64,000 bases of DNA from contig OX940865.1 in NCBI GenBank assembly GCA_954871525.1, positions 26,520,420 to 26,584,419 of the forward strand, read 5' to 3'. The notes beneath the pieces were generated by a model. It saw only the letters and a program-made list of their open reading frames with translations, was not told the origin of the DNA and did no database searches. The translations under genes and the position numbers were made by a program. Position 1 is the stretch's first letter. Each line of letters opens with the position of its first letter. This document shows positions 36,455 to 47,800 of the stretch, one piece after another. Source of the DNA: Parietaria judaica. Taxonomy: Eukaryota; Streptophyta; Magnoliopsida; Rosales; Urticaceae.

Positions 36455-37251
36455 AATTAGGGTAGTTGGTTTGTAGGTTAGTGTGTAGTTATTATGTGAT
36501 ATTTATGTTGTTTAATGTTTGAATTTAGGGATATGAAATGTTGTTAAGGAATTGAAAATTTGTGCAATTTTAAGGAATTGATGTTTGGCTTTATGTATGC
36601 AATTATCTTGATCAAATGTTGAGTTTATTTTGTGAGAACTCCATATGCTTGCAGTTCTGTTGGGTAATTGGGCCTAGAAAACGACACAAATTTAAGGGAA
36701 AAAAATGACACAAACTTGCCTAAAAACTACATTAACCTGGTCATAAAAAACGACATAAACTTGGGCAAAAAAAGACAGAGATGGTTGTTAATGTCAGATC
36801 CAAATAACACAATTACTGAATTTTTATCATTGAAACACGAAACATTTGAAACTGTAACACATCATATTTGACACTGTAACACCTCGACAGTAATGTAAAA
36901 GTAAAATAATAGAGAAGGGTAAAATAATACGGAAAGTAATACGGAAATTAATTGCCACATAAACCATTTACATAATACATTGTTCCATAATGCCTTGCAA
37001 TATGTTGCCACTCCGGACTACATATTGTAGTGCATTACACAAAATGGTGGCAATACAAACATACCAAGTTCTTGTCACAATTGTACGGGATTCATTACAT
37101 AACCCAAGGCCAATTACGATAAATGTTCTCAAAAGATGGCCATATAATAATAATATAATATTGTTCCTTAATATTAACCGACCGGGTATCTAAGGTCCCG
37201 GCTGAGATGGGGGGTCGGACTCGGCTGAGATGGACCAGCAAGAGATGGAGA

Positions 37252-38712
37252 TCATGGAGACCGTGTGAGTAGCGGATCTGAACCAGCCTCCGCCGGCGCT
37301 CCGGTATTGAACCAATCTGCAGGCAGATTAGGAACCGGCTGCACCTCCTCTTCAAAAGCCGCATACTCTTCTTCAGTCATGTCCACATCTTCTCCTTCGT
37401 CTTCACTGCACTGCACTAAATCAACCGCATATCCATCGTCATCATACTCGTCGAGAAGTCTTTGAACAACATCTTCATCCTCCTCATTCCAGCTTTCGTC
37501 TTTAGATGACGAAAACGGATCGGCGTACGGTAAGTGGATAGGAGAATTGCGCTCATACGGATCATTGTTGACATCTTCGTCGTTGAGTGGCACGGAGATC
37601 ATGGAGACCGTGTGAGTAGCGTCCGCCTCATCCTCGGTATGCTCACTTGGAAGAAAGTCGGGATCACTTTCAGATCCGTCAAAGATCGTTAAGTTCAGGG
37701 TCTGGCTTGTCGCCAGTATATCATCAGGGTGATGTGCAAGAATGGCCCGGACAACATACACATGAGCATCCCTATACTGGCGGTCTTGCAAATCCCGAAA
37801 CAGATTATGGCAATCCTCGTCCGAATATAGTGTCATACCGTCGTTCACCTCGCAACCACGGGGGACGAACCAGTAGCCGGCGTTGCACTCCTGTCCGACC
37901 TCCTTGGCCAAACGATCGACGTCTAGCTGGCTAAAGTAATCCCAATCAAGATAATCAAAACAAGCGACACGACCGCCGACGTAACCTCGACGTCCTCCGC
38001 TGATCGTCCAGCCGCCGTTATAATGAAGACTGAGTGTGAAGTCTGTTGTGTCGATATCTGCAAAACAACAAACACCAAATAATATTACAAATTTGATAAA
38101 TACGACACACCACCCTACAGAACGAAACACACACACGTGCAAAACTCTAAAGCTCTAAGTCAACCAATTAACAAATGTGAATAAAAAAACAATTTCTGCA
38201 AAACAAAAAAGTGGTCTTGGTCAGACACTGAGACAAGGAAACAACAAACGGACAAAATAACCAATGTTTTCCAAGAGGGGGGACCATGAGACCGTGTGCA
38301 CAAGTGGACTCAAAAAGAAACTTCTTATCGGTGCTCAATGCAAAACAAGACAAAAGCAAGCCCTAAAATTCTGCAAAGTATTAAAAGCTACCACACCAAC
38401 ACAGATCAGCCATAAAAGCCCTCAACAACCAGATTTTTTCCTATAAAAGCTAACAAAATGAAAATTTTCAAAAATCCTAACTTCTGGAAAACCTCATCCT
38501 CGAAAAAAGGAAAGGTTTTTAATGGTGAAGTCACTAAAAGCAAGCTTTTTTCAACCGAAAGTTAACAGCTTTCATGGTTGTGTTACCATAGCAGATGAGC
38601 TCGAGGGTTTTGAGTATTTCTTACCATATATGGGTGCGGGATCAACGTCTGGGTCACGCCACCAAGGATCGGCAGCGTCTGGATTCGGGTTGGGATCGTC
38701 GGGATGAGCCAT
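37252..38712 (-). CDS. PB1-like N-terminal region of a MuDR-type transposase, truncated
   Basis: Exon 1 is 38712-38625 (MAHPDDPNPNPDA ... APIY) and exon 2 is 38057-37252, joined in phase 1 across TATG|GTAAGA ... TTGCAG|ATATCG to give 297 residues. After the join, DFTLSLHYNGGWTISGGRRG, a conserved Y-x-GG, then LDWDYFSQLDVDRLAKEVG and YSDEDCHNLFRDL resemble the PB1-like domain at the N-terminus of many plant Mutator transposases. The remainder is very acidic (QRLLDEYDDDG, EDEGEDVDMTEEEY). The zinc-finger and DDE transposase parts that normally follow are missing, because the frame ends at 37252. Domain assignment is from remembered family pattern, and an independent PB1-like accessory protein is possible. 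Confidence 0.65.
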
Positions 38713-38909
38713 TCGTTTGGTTTGAGTTAGGGTTTCGGTGAAGATTCGTGAAGAAGAGAGGGAGAAAGAGAGAGAGAAAGAAAAAATGTGCGATGGAAAA
38801 TGCAGAAGAGAGGGAGAAGCTCAGGGCTTTAAAATTTTGAGTTTTTTTTTTCTTCAAGTTTTTCACTTTTTTTAGTTTTAATTCTGATTTTCTATGTTTT
38901 CTTTTTTTC

Positions 38910-39121
38910 TGACGTGTACAATACACGTGGTCGGTACGCGCCTTGTCAGCTAGTGGATTTTGGCCACGTGGGCGCTGGCTAACGGGGAACAGGGATTTTG
39001 GATGGAAATCGTTGGTCAACTCCCCAATGCTAAGGTTGAGTACTTTTTCTGCCATTTACGGAGGTTGTATACACATCAGAGAATTTGACCAAAGATTGAG
39101 TATTTTTGCCGCAATTAACCC
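38910..39121 (-). repeat. right terminal inverted repeat of the Mutator-like element
   Basis: Inverse of 35493-35715, ending GCCGCAATTAACCC directly before the TTTATTAATA duplication. Confidence 0.85.
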
Positions 39122-39194
39122 TTTATTAATATAAGAGATTAGCAATATACGCCGTTGAAAAAAGAAATTATGACAACAATCATTACTGACTATA

Positions 39195-40290
39195 TCATGT
39201 ACTATGAATTAATAAATATTTCTTTAAAAATTTATATTATATTCGTAATAAGAGTTTTAGTCACTAGTGAGACTTATAAATAATTAAATTCAACCACTAG
39301 TACAAGACATGGAATATGCCAAGGCTAAAAACCGTAAAGTAAAATTTACACCACGGTATTTAAGCGTCAAGTAAGGAAGGGAGGCGAAACTTCATGCAGT
39401 GGATTTCATCTTAAACAAGAAAAAACTTAGGAATTAGAGATCTCGAATACGTGAGTTTTTTGTATTTTAGACGAATTTCGATGTTTAGGCCCTCAAAACG
39501 GCGATTCTTGTTTGGGTATATTTTAAAAATATTTATATATATTTTCGTGTTCTTGACGTTCATATAGTGTTTTTAATGTTCATATATTGTTCTTGATGTT
39601 CATATAGTGTTTTTAATGTTAATTTGATTTTTGTATTCTTAAGTTTTCATATGTGCTCTAAAATATTGACTTAACTTTCCAACCAATTAAAAAAGTAATG
39701 GTTTTTGGGGTTTATACATTAAAATTTGAATATATATAAAAATTCACATGGAAAAATATTTACGGATTAGTTTGCCGACAAAAAATGCAACAGGAAATGC
39801 TACAACATATAAAGTAGCATTTATTTATCCTACACGGTTTATAATCGCTACATTATCAATGGTACTATAAATTAATAAATATTTCTGTAGGGACCTGTAT
39901 TATATTCGTAATAAGAGTCGTAGTCTCTAGAGGGACCCATAACTTAATTCAACCACGAGTACGAGACATGGATTATAACAAGGCTAAGAGCGTGGAGTAA
40001 AATTTACAACACGATATTTAAGCCTTGAGTAAGGAAGGGAGGCGAAACTTTATGCAGACGATATCGTCATAAACAAGAAAAAACTTAGGACTTAGAGATC
40101 TCGGACATGTGAGTTTTTTGGATTTTAGCCTAATTTCGATGTTTAGGCCCTCAAAACGGCGATGTTTTGTTCGTGTAGATTTTTTTAATTTTTTAATTAA
40201 TCTTTCATATATTTTTCATGTTCTTGACGTTCATATAGTGCTTTTACTGTTCTTGATGTTCATATTGTGTCTTATGACCCTGACTGAGTA
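39195..40290. repeat. tandem pair of a 430-bp non-coding sequence
   Basis: The stretch 39195-39640 is repeated in direct orientation at about 39860-40290. Shared landmarks are TAAGGAAGGGAGGCGAAACTT, GATGTTTAGGCCCTCAAAAC and GTTCTTGACGTTCATATAGT. Each carries short internal repeats of TTCTTGATGTTCATAT. No coding content was seen. From here to 40930 the DNA is AT-rich with AAACCG-type words and no recognised gene. Confidence 0.75.
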
Positions 40291-40934
40291 TGACCTAAAC
40301 CGAATCTAAAACCGATAACACTAATTTCCCGATTTTTTCACTCCCTAAAATTCAAGCTTTTTTAAATTACCAAAAAATGCAGTTTAAACCGCTACCGTTT
40401 TTTGCTAAATGATAAAGGTTACGGTTTTCACGAGAAAAGAAAAACGCAACCGATTACCAATTAACTCGATAATACATTTGTATTTTTTTATACAGTTTAA
40501 AATCGATAAATATTAGGCTTTTAGTGCTTAATATCTTCATAACAATGTTTGGTGGAGATTTTGAGTCATTCATTAATTCATTCAACCTTATTTTACTATG
40601 GACAATTTATGTTGTTATGGTTTTCTTTCTTTTTGTTTGAATAAGAACGAATAAAGAAAGTAGAAGAATTGACTCCATATTGAATTATTTCATTGATTGG
40701 TAAATTGTGATTTTCTTTATTCCAATTTATTAAAATGCGGTTAAAACCGAATTTTAACCAATTTTAAAAATGATATATCGGTAATTCGTAAAATTGGTTT
40801 TAAACTTTGATAGCGCGGTTTTTGGTTTTAAAATTGGAAAATCAAAAAATACGATAGCATTTATAAGTAGTTATGAAAACCGACCCGAAAACTCGTTTGT
40901 TCGCCCTTACCTTACACTATTGTTTATGGCAAAT

Positions 40935-43186
40935 TTACTTATACAACTCCATAACCCAATAGGTACACACAAATCCTTCAAATCTGATGCCACCGAATCC
41001 GGCAGCAACGGCCAATGCAAGGAGCTCTTGCCGGCTTCGCTCCTTTCCTCCCGGATTCTGAGTCATCATAAGCACATCTCCCTGCGATGTGCTCTTCACA
41101 ACGGAACTAGTCTCGGGATTCGCAGGAAGAATAGCCTCCAAAACTATAACCTTGCCGTCGTCTGGAATCGCTTTATAACAATTCTTCAACAGTTTCAAGC
41201 AGTGCTCGTCACTCCAGTCGTGAATTGTCGACTAATTAAATGTGATCCGTTAGTAAATTTAAAAAAACAGTAAAAAAATTAAGAGAAAGTTGTGAAATAA
41301 AAATAAGAATTTCACCTTCATAAATATAGTTTCCCCATTTGGAATGCTTTCAAACATGTCTCCACACACATGTTCCACACCTATAATATGGCCATGAAAT
41401 TCCTCCGTCAGTGTCAGAATATTTGGTAATTGGTTAAACCAAAAATCAGTATGGGGTCCAAGGCATAATTTTTACCCCTAATTGGTTAACACTTGAGTAA
41501 AAAGTTGTCGCTTTTGGGATAAAATTTATGCTTTGGAACCCAGTTTTGATCCGGGACTGGGACCAGGCCAAGCGAAATTGGAAACCCGGATCGGTACCAG
41601 GCCGAGGAAAAAAGCCTTGATCCCTACTCTCATCCCGGCACAGATTTATTTATTTTGATTTATTTATATCATTCTAGTTTTATTTGATGTATAATTTGAT
41701 GTCATGATTCTCATGAACTGTGCTTATTATTTAATTTAAATTAATTTTAATAAAGGGTCTCCAAAATGTTTTAAAACTCAGTATATATTTTGCCTATTTG
41801 TAACTAATTATTTTCAAAAATTGGGTCAGCCCGGTCCAAATTCTTAAGAGTTAGGCCTTTCCAAATAGGGGCCGGGTTTGGTTTTTGAAAGCCCAAAAAA
41901 TCGGGAATGGGCCAAAACGCACAAAAAGCATCGTACCCGCTTTCGGTTTCACCCCTTGCACAAATTGATACCTGCGTAAGACGGGGCATGCGCTATGACA
42001 TGGGGCAAGTCAAAGTTGATAGCCTTAATATGAGGGTATTTGGCGGTGATCATGCCGAGAGCCACTCCGAGACCACCGCCGACATCAACGAGTTGTTTAA
42101 GCTTCTCGAAACCTTTGTAGAGCTGGAGAAATTTCTTCATGACAATGGTGGTATGGTTGTGCATTGCCGTGTTGAAAACCTGATTGAACCTCGGATCCGA
42201 GCTTGGATACTCGAAAGCGTGTTTTCCGTACACCCTGTTGAAAGGAATTCTGCCCTCGAGAATTGAGTTTTTTAGTTCAGTCCTGTCTCAAAAGGATCTT
42301 GAATCAAATTAAGCCAATGATATTTATGTATATGAAAGCTAAAATTAAGCTATCAAAGATCAGAAATGTTACACATTAATTGAAGAGATTAATATACTGA
42401 ATATAATAATGACCAAGAAAAATGTATTGAATAGTTCCTTACATATATGGTATTCTCTAATGGTGTATATGAATAATTACCAAGCAAAAGACTAAATTTT
42501 CAAGTCTCTAGTATTTCCTTGCATCTCATTAAATTAGCATAATGAATAAATTTCCAAGTAATATTCATCAAATTTGCAAAGTTAACTTGGAAATAATCTC
42601 TAATTTTATACAAATCAAACTTCATTATGAGTTACCATACAGAGTTATTAATGTCACCAAATATTAATTTTAAAATTATAAATTCATTAAATTTGTTCAT
42701 GTAGAAGCCAATTTTGCTATTTTTAATAACTTTATTATTAACATAGCAACCTCAGAATCAAAACCTAGTTCATCAAACATGGCAAAAGTACCAGCTTTCC
42801 ATGAAGACCTTGTCTTGGACCAAAGCCATCAATGGCCCCAAAGAAACCCCATCTTCGTTAGTAACGAAGTGCTTCGACGCCGGGGCGAGACCGTATCGCC
42901 TCTCGTCTCCGACCACCGAGCAGCGCAGCACGGCGTGGCTCGCCAGCAGCCTCAGCACGCGGTCCAGCATCGCCGGCGCTGAAGGGTTGGCGTTGCCGGC
43001 CATCTGGGCCGCGATCTCCGCGGCCGAAAGCTCCGCTGCCTCGCCGGCTTTGGCGATGATGTCGAAGACGCCGAGCTCGACCGCCGAGTGCAGCGACATG
43101 GGCAGGACGGAGGACAGGACGAGCTGCATGGCGTACGCGTAGCCCTCGTCCTCGGCTTCTCGCTCCGAAGATGATGACGACGCCAT
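40935..43186 (-). CDS. COMT-like S-adenosylmethionine O-methyltransferase, copy 3
   Basis: Exons 43186-42792, 42282-41972, 41380-41316 and 41231-40935 join to 355 residues. Internal exons 2 and 3 (311 and 65 bp) are exactly the lengths seen in copies 1 and 2. The start [10 protein letters not shown] is chosen because it aligns with the other two ATGs, each followed upstream by the same TTG context. The SAM site LVDVGGGLG is intact, NPGGKER is intact, and the catalytic HDWSDE is present. Odd residues: exon 4 begins STIHDW where family members have WILHDW or WICHDW, and exon 3 has EHVCGDM for the near-invariant EHVGGDM. All introns here have GT donors, unlike intron 3 of copies 1 and 2. It is probably expressed, but reduced or altered activity is possible. 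Function is assumed to be methylation of a small aromatic. Confidence 0.88.
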
Positions 43187-44802
43187 TGTTGGAATCTGCA
43201 AAGGTTCTTGATGGTATAATAACTCAGTACTAGATGCCAGCTTAAGACTATCGCACATTAAAGAGGCTATATAAGGCATTGAATATGATTCTGAAAAACC
43301 CACCACTGACTTCTATTCTATGTATTTATAATATTAATTAATATCAATCTCGTTCATGAAAAGAAAAAAAAATAAAAACAAATTAAAATAATAACACACT
43401 TATAATGTTACTCGTGATATTGAATTATAGTATAAAGTATGTTAAAGCTTTCTATGAGCATAAATTCTCTCGTTTTTTAAAATTTATGCACATTTAAATG
43501 GTGAATTACGAATATAAAATAGTCAATGGTTTTGTTGGGCTTTGGGACATTTCATGTCATAATTAAAAAGTTAAAAAGAAAAAAAAGAAGATAATTGAAT
43601 CGTTGCGGACTTAGAGCACATTAATTTAAAGAACCATTAAAAATCGGACTATTATAAATGGCTTGTTAATATGTTAGTTATTGCTAATTATTTAGAAAAA
43701 CTCACTAAATGCTCAAAAATCACTTAAGGTTTAAGAGAAATACTCATAGTTTCAAACAATTATTTTATACCCATAAATAAATTGAAATGGACCATTTTAA
43801 CCTTAATAATAATTAATTTATTTTAATTTTCGTATGGAATTATTTATTTTTTCTAAAAAAACCACTTAAGTTTTAAGAAAAATGCCCATAGTTTCAAACA
43901 ATTATTTTGTACCCATTATAAACTATATTGAACTATTTTAACCCTCAGACTAATTATATTTTCTAATTTTCGTTTTAATTAGTTAATAATTATTTTAATT
44001 TCGAAATTTAAAACCAGCATGACGGTTGACATTTTGTATCATCTTTATTACCTTTTAATTTAATAGATACTGATTTAATATCAAAACAAAATATTCATTT
44101 ACTCCTCCAACCACCTACTTTGTTGAACCCTTTTCCCTCGTCTCTGGCATGGTTATGATAATCATAATTAGAAATGAGCATTTTTTTTAAACCTTGAGTC
44201 ACAAATGGACATTTGCCTCATTTAACCTTATTATTTTTGTATGTGTTACTGCTAAATTAATTGCATTATATAATTTTTGTAAATGTATATTGTTCGGAGC
44301 AGAATTAATTGCATTATATATATTATTAATTTATCTAGTAATATTGATACCTGCAAAATATCATTTAATCGAATTTAAATTTAAAGAAATTCTATTGACA
44401 TTTTTTTTGTATTAGATTAGATATAGGTTTGATGGCTAATGCAGTTAGAAAAGCCTAAATTGCATTTAACAAAGAAAACGACACAATGATTTGAGAAAAA
44501 CGACAGAGTTACTTAAATGCTGGAAGAAGAAAAAAAAACGACATATTTACCTAAATTTGGATTTATATATCAACCCGAAGAACTCAGTCATTTTTGTACG
44601 ATGTATATTTTTATGTACTTAACATATAGTAAATAATAATAAAAAAAATGCATTGTAGAAACTGAAATTCAAATAATTGACATTAATGTATATATAAATA
44701 AGTGTATTAAATCCAACAAGTAAACTCGTATACTATATGAAGAGAACAAAACTGTCAACAAAAAAAAAAAGGTATTTACGATGGAGATTATAATCAATTC
44801 GA
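43187..44802. other. AT-rich spacer between methyltransferase 3 and the F-box gene
   Basis: Contains the likely promoter of methyltransferase 3 near its right-hand side of the ATG, and a diverged tandem pair of about 130 bp at about 43720-43810 and 43855-43945 sharing CATAGTTTCAAACAATTATTTT. At 44475-44555 several AAAACGACA words recur. No gene recognised. Confidence 0.5.
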
Positions 44803-47800
44803 TTAACCTCTCAGCCTGACGTTCACGCGATCCGACTCAATCCAAAACAATTCGAGAATGTTGTTGCTACAGTCCATTCTCTTCACGATTTGAGTTTTCG
44901 ACGAATCGCAGCCTCCGAATCGAACGAACTTCATACCGCAAGACGTCCTAAAAACGATGACGTCGCTCGTCGGCATGGCCAAAGGATAACACCAACCGCC
45001 ATTAACGGTGAGGCACTCGATGTTCACTCTCTTTCTCATATTCCACGCCTTGACGCCATTGTCGCCCGCACGCTCCAACACCCACAGCTCCATCTCCCTC
45101 TCCGAGTCCGCCATGAGACCGACACCGAGCTTACCTTCGCATTCGAACAGTGTCAGTCGTTGATCATCGCCGAGAAGCGGAGCTGGTAGCAAAATAATGT
45201 CGTAACTCTCTGTGTCCCAATTGAATGCGAGGACTCTGCACTCCGACGTTAAGGCATAGAAGAATCTGGCGGTCGAGACTACCGGTTGTCTGAACAAAAC
45301 GATCTCGCCGAACGGAACCCTAATTTGTTGTGGTAAGGCCCTCCACGCCCATGTAGCCGAGCCAAAAATCTCGCAGCGGAGGGCAACATACAAATTTTTC
45401 CTATCCGACACGCAAGAGGGCTCGGGCTTCGAAAACCTGATGATCTTGTAGCGGAGCTTACTAGGGTTCGACGACACCAACGTCATGGCAAATTTTTCCA
45501 TGCAGTACCGCGTTTTCGGCCACGGAATCTCCACCCATTGCTTCGTCGTTAGCTTGCACACGGCTAACTGAATCCAAGGCCTCCTCGGGGATTTGCCCCT
45601 GCAGAGAATCAAGCCTTGTTTCGTTGCGGCTTCGATCTTGACGGGATTTCCAGGAACGAAGGCGAGGGAGAGCTCTTTTGAGGCGGCTAAGTCCCTTTGT
45701 TTTCCGAATGTGGGTTCCTTAACAGGCCCACCTTTGGTCGATAAATACTCTTGCCGAAACTCACATTTCCTTTCATCTTGGGCAACGAAACCGTTGACCG
45801 TGTCCGTTCTCCGGTGGTGTTTTTCCACGAAGTTCCACTGATGCGTGGCCTTGTTCAACTCCTTGCAGATGGCTCGGGTTTTCGCGACGGTCACCGCCGG
45901 TGTCCGTGTTAAGATTTCGTCAAGAACAAGTTCCATAGGTAGACTTCCTCTTGGATAATTCTTGTTGTGAATAATTGTAATTAGAGTGTGTTAATTACTG
46001 TTCATAGTCTTAGGTTGTATATAAAGCTTTTACCCATTAATGAAAACATAACATTGAAAACCCAAACAACTACATGGTATCAGAGCTCGGGTTGTGAGCT
46101 TACCGGAGCAGCGTTGGTGCCTTGCCGGAGTTCGGACCGTGCGCGGTGGAGTAACTCGGTGGCTGCTGCTCGGAGTTAGGGTTTGGAAGCTCGACGGGAG
46201 TCCGAGGACTTGGAGAGCGTGGAGAGCAGATTCGTCGCGTTCGAGATCTGGCTCTGGAGCTCGGAGAAGAAGATCGAAGCTCCATTGAAGATCGATTGGT
46301 GGTCTGGGTCGTGTTTGTAGAAGAGGCTCGAAGATCGTGGGGTGAGGAAACTCATCGAGATCGAGTTTGAGATCTCGCTGTTGGAAAAGGAGTCGCGAGT
46401 CGGATCTCGGTCGAGTTAGGGCTTCGTTTCAGACCTGGTGTGGCTTCGTTTCAGACCTGGTGTGGTCGTGACTGGGAGACGAGCAGCTTGACGGATTGAA
46501 GATCGAAGGGAATCGATTGACCTAGTTCGCGTGGAGAAGAAGAAGCTCGCCTGAGATTCGTGGTCGCCGGAGAAGAAGGAAAATCGCGAGGTCTGAGCTC
46601 GGAGAGATTCAGCGTGGGAGCTCGAGGAGACTGCGACCTAGGGCTTGGAAGACAGCGATCGCGATTCGCGTCCAAGGCGGTGGTCAGAAGATCTCCGGCG
46701 AGTTCGGCGGCGGTCGTCGGCGACGGAGGAGATAGCTCGGCGACGGAGACTGTTGCTCAGTGGCTTAGAGAACGAAGGAGATCGACGAGAGAAAAAGAAA
46801 AAGAAAAAAAAGAAAGGAAAAGATGGATTTTTGGGTTTTTGGTTGTATTTCTGCGTGTCCCAACCTCAAAAACGACGTGCCCACGTGAGAAAAAAGGGCA
46901 AATTTTCTGTGTGTTCCTGCGCCAAAATCCTTGTGCCAACGCCAGAAAATTATTTTGTGAGATCTTTCTCTATCTTTTCTCTTTTCGATTGTTGAACTTT
47001 GATTGGGTCCGGGGAGCCATAAGCTAGGATCCGGCAATAAGTTCAAAGAAAAACAGGATGGCGGCAACTACTTCAAAGAGGATGACAGCGGAAGAATTGG
47101 TCGATTTCTTCCAATTCACTAGAGGATTTGGTATGAGGCGGAAGAAGACGGGAGAAGCACCGGGTATGAGGCCTGGAGTAACAGTTGGAGTAAGTGGCAG
47201 TAGAGTCCACAGAGAAACTCGACAGTGTTACAAGTGCGGTGCGATTGGCCACCTGAGGGCGGCATGTCCAAAGGCACCTAAAGAGATGGAGTACGTCAAT
47301 CGAGGACAGTCTAGTGCCTGCGGGCGTGGACAGTTTGGAGGCTGTGACAGTGATGGTCGTAGATGTGGTTACAATGGTAGCCATCGGGCACACCTGAAGG
47401 CTGGAGACGATGAAGAGGAAGACACGAAACCGATCTTCACCAAGAACGAGGTTATCGAGATGTTTAAGAACAATAAGGTGGTGAAGCAAGCATGCAAGAA
47501 GCCCATGAATGAAGAGGGTAGTGTTGCGATGCTCACTGGTAAGGCTCCTCCTTCTAGCCGGATTACACGGAGGAAAGATTGGATAGTGGATTCGGGCGCT
47601 ACTCGGCATGTGACTGGCACTGCGAGTGAGTTCACTAAATATACCCAACTGGCAGTCCCTGAGAAGATTCAAACTGCCGATGGCACATTTCAACCCGTTG
47701 TTGGAAAGGGTGAAGTTGAGTGTACCGATCATATGACGTTGACAGATGTTTTGCATGCTCCATCGTTTCCAGTAAACCTTTTGTCTATCAGTGCCATTAT

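Larger units (their letters stand above)
35493..39121. mobile_element. Mutator-like element with two internal genes
   Basis: 3629 bp, flanked by the exact 10-bp duplication TTTATTAATA (35483-35492 and 39122-39131). The terminal inverted repeats are about 215 bp, start GGGTTAATTGCGGC and are about 85-90% alike by eye. Inside are a small GRF zinc-finger gene on the plus strand and a PB1-like gene on the minus strand. No transposase catalytic core was found, so this copy is probably non-autonomous. Confidence 0.92.

Noticed and set aside
45593..45841. Plus-strand frames opposite the F-box gene
   Set aside because: Shadows of the minus-strand coding exon with no recognisable domain.
46560..47027. 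155-codon frame in the copia leader as the missing gag
   Set aside because: Composition is basic and low complexity with a hydrophobic end. No capsid or zinc-knuckle pattern, and it has no conserved join to the main frame.
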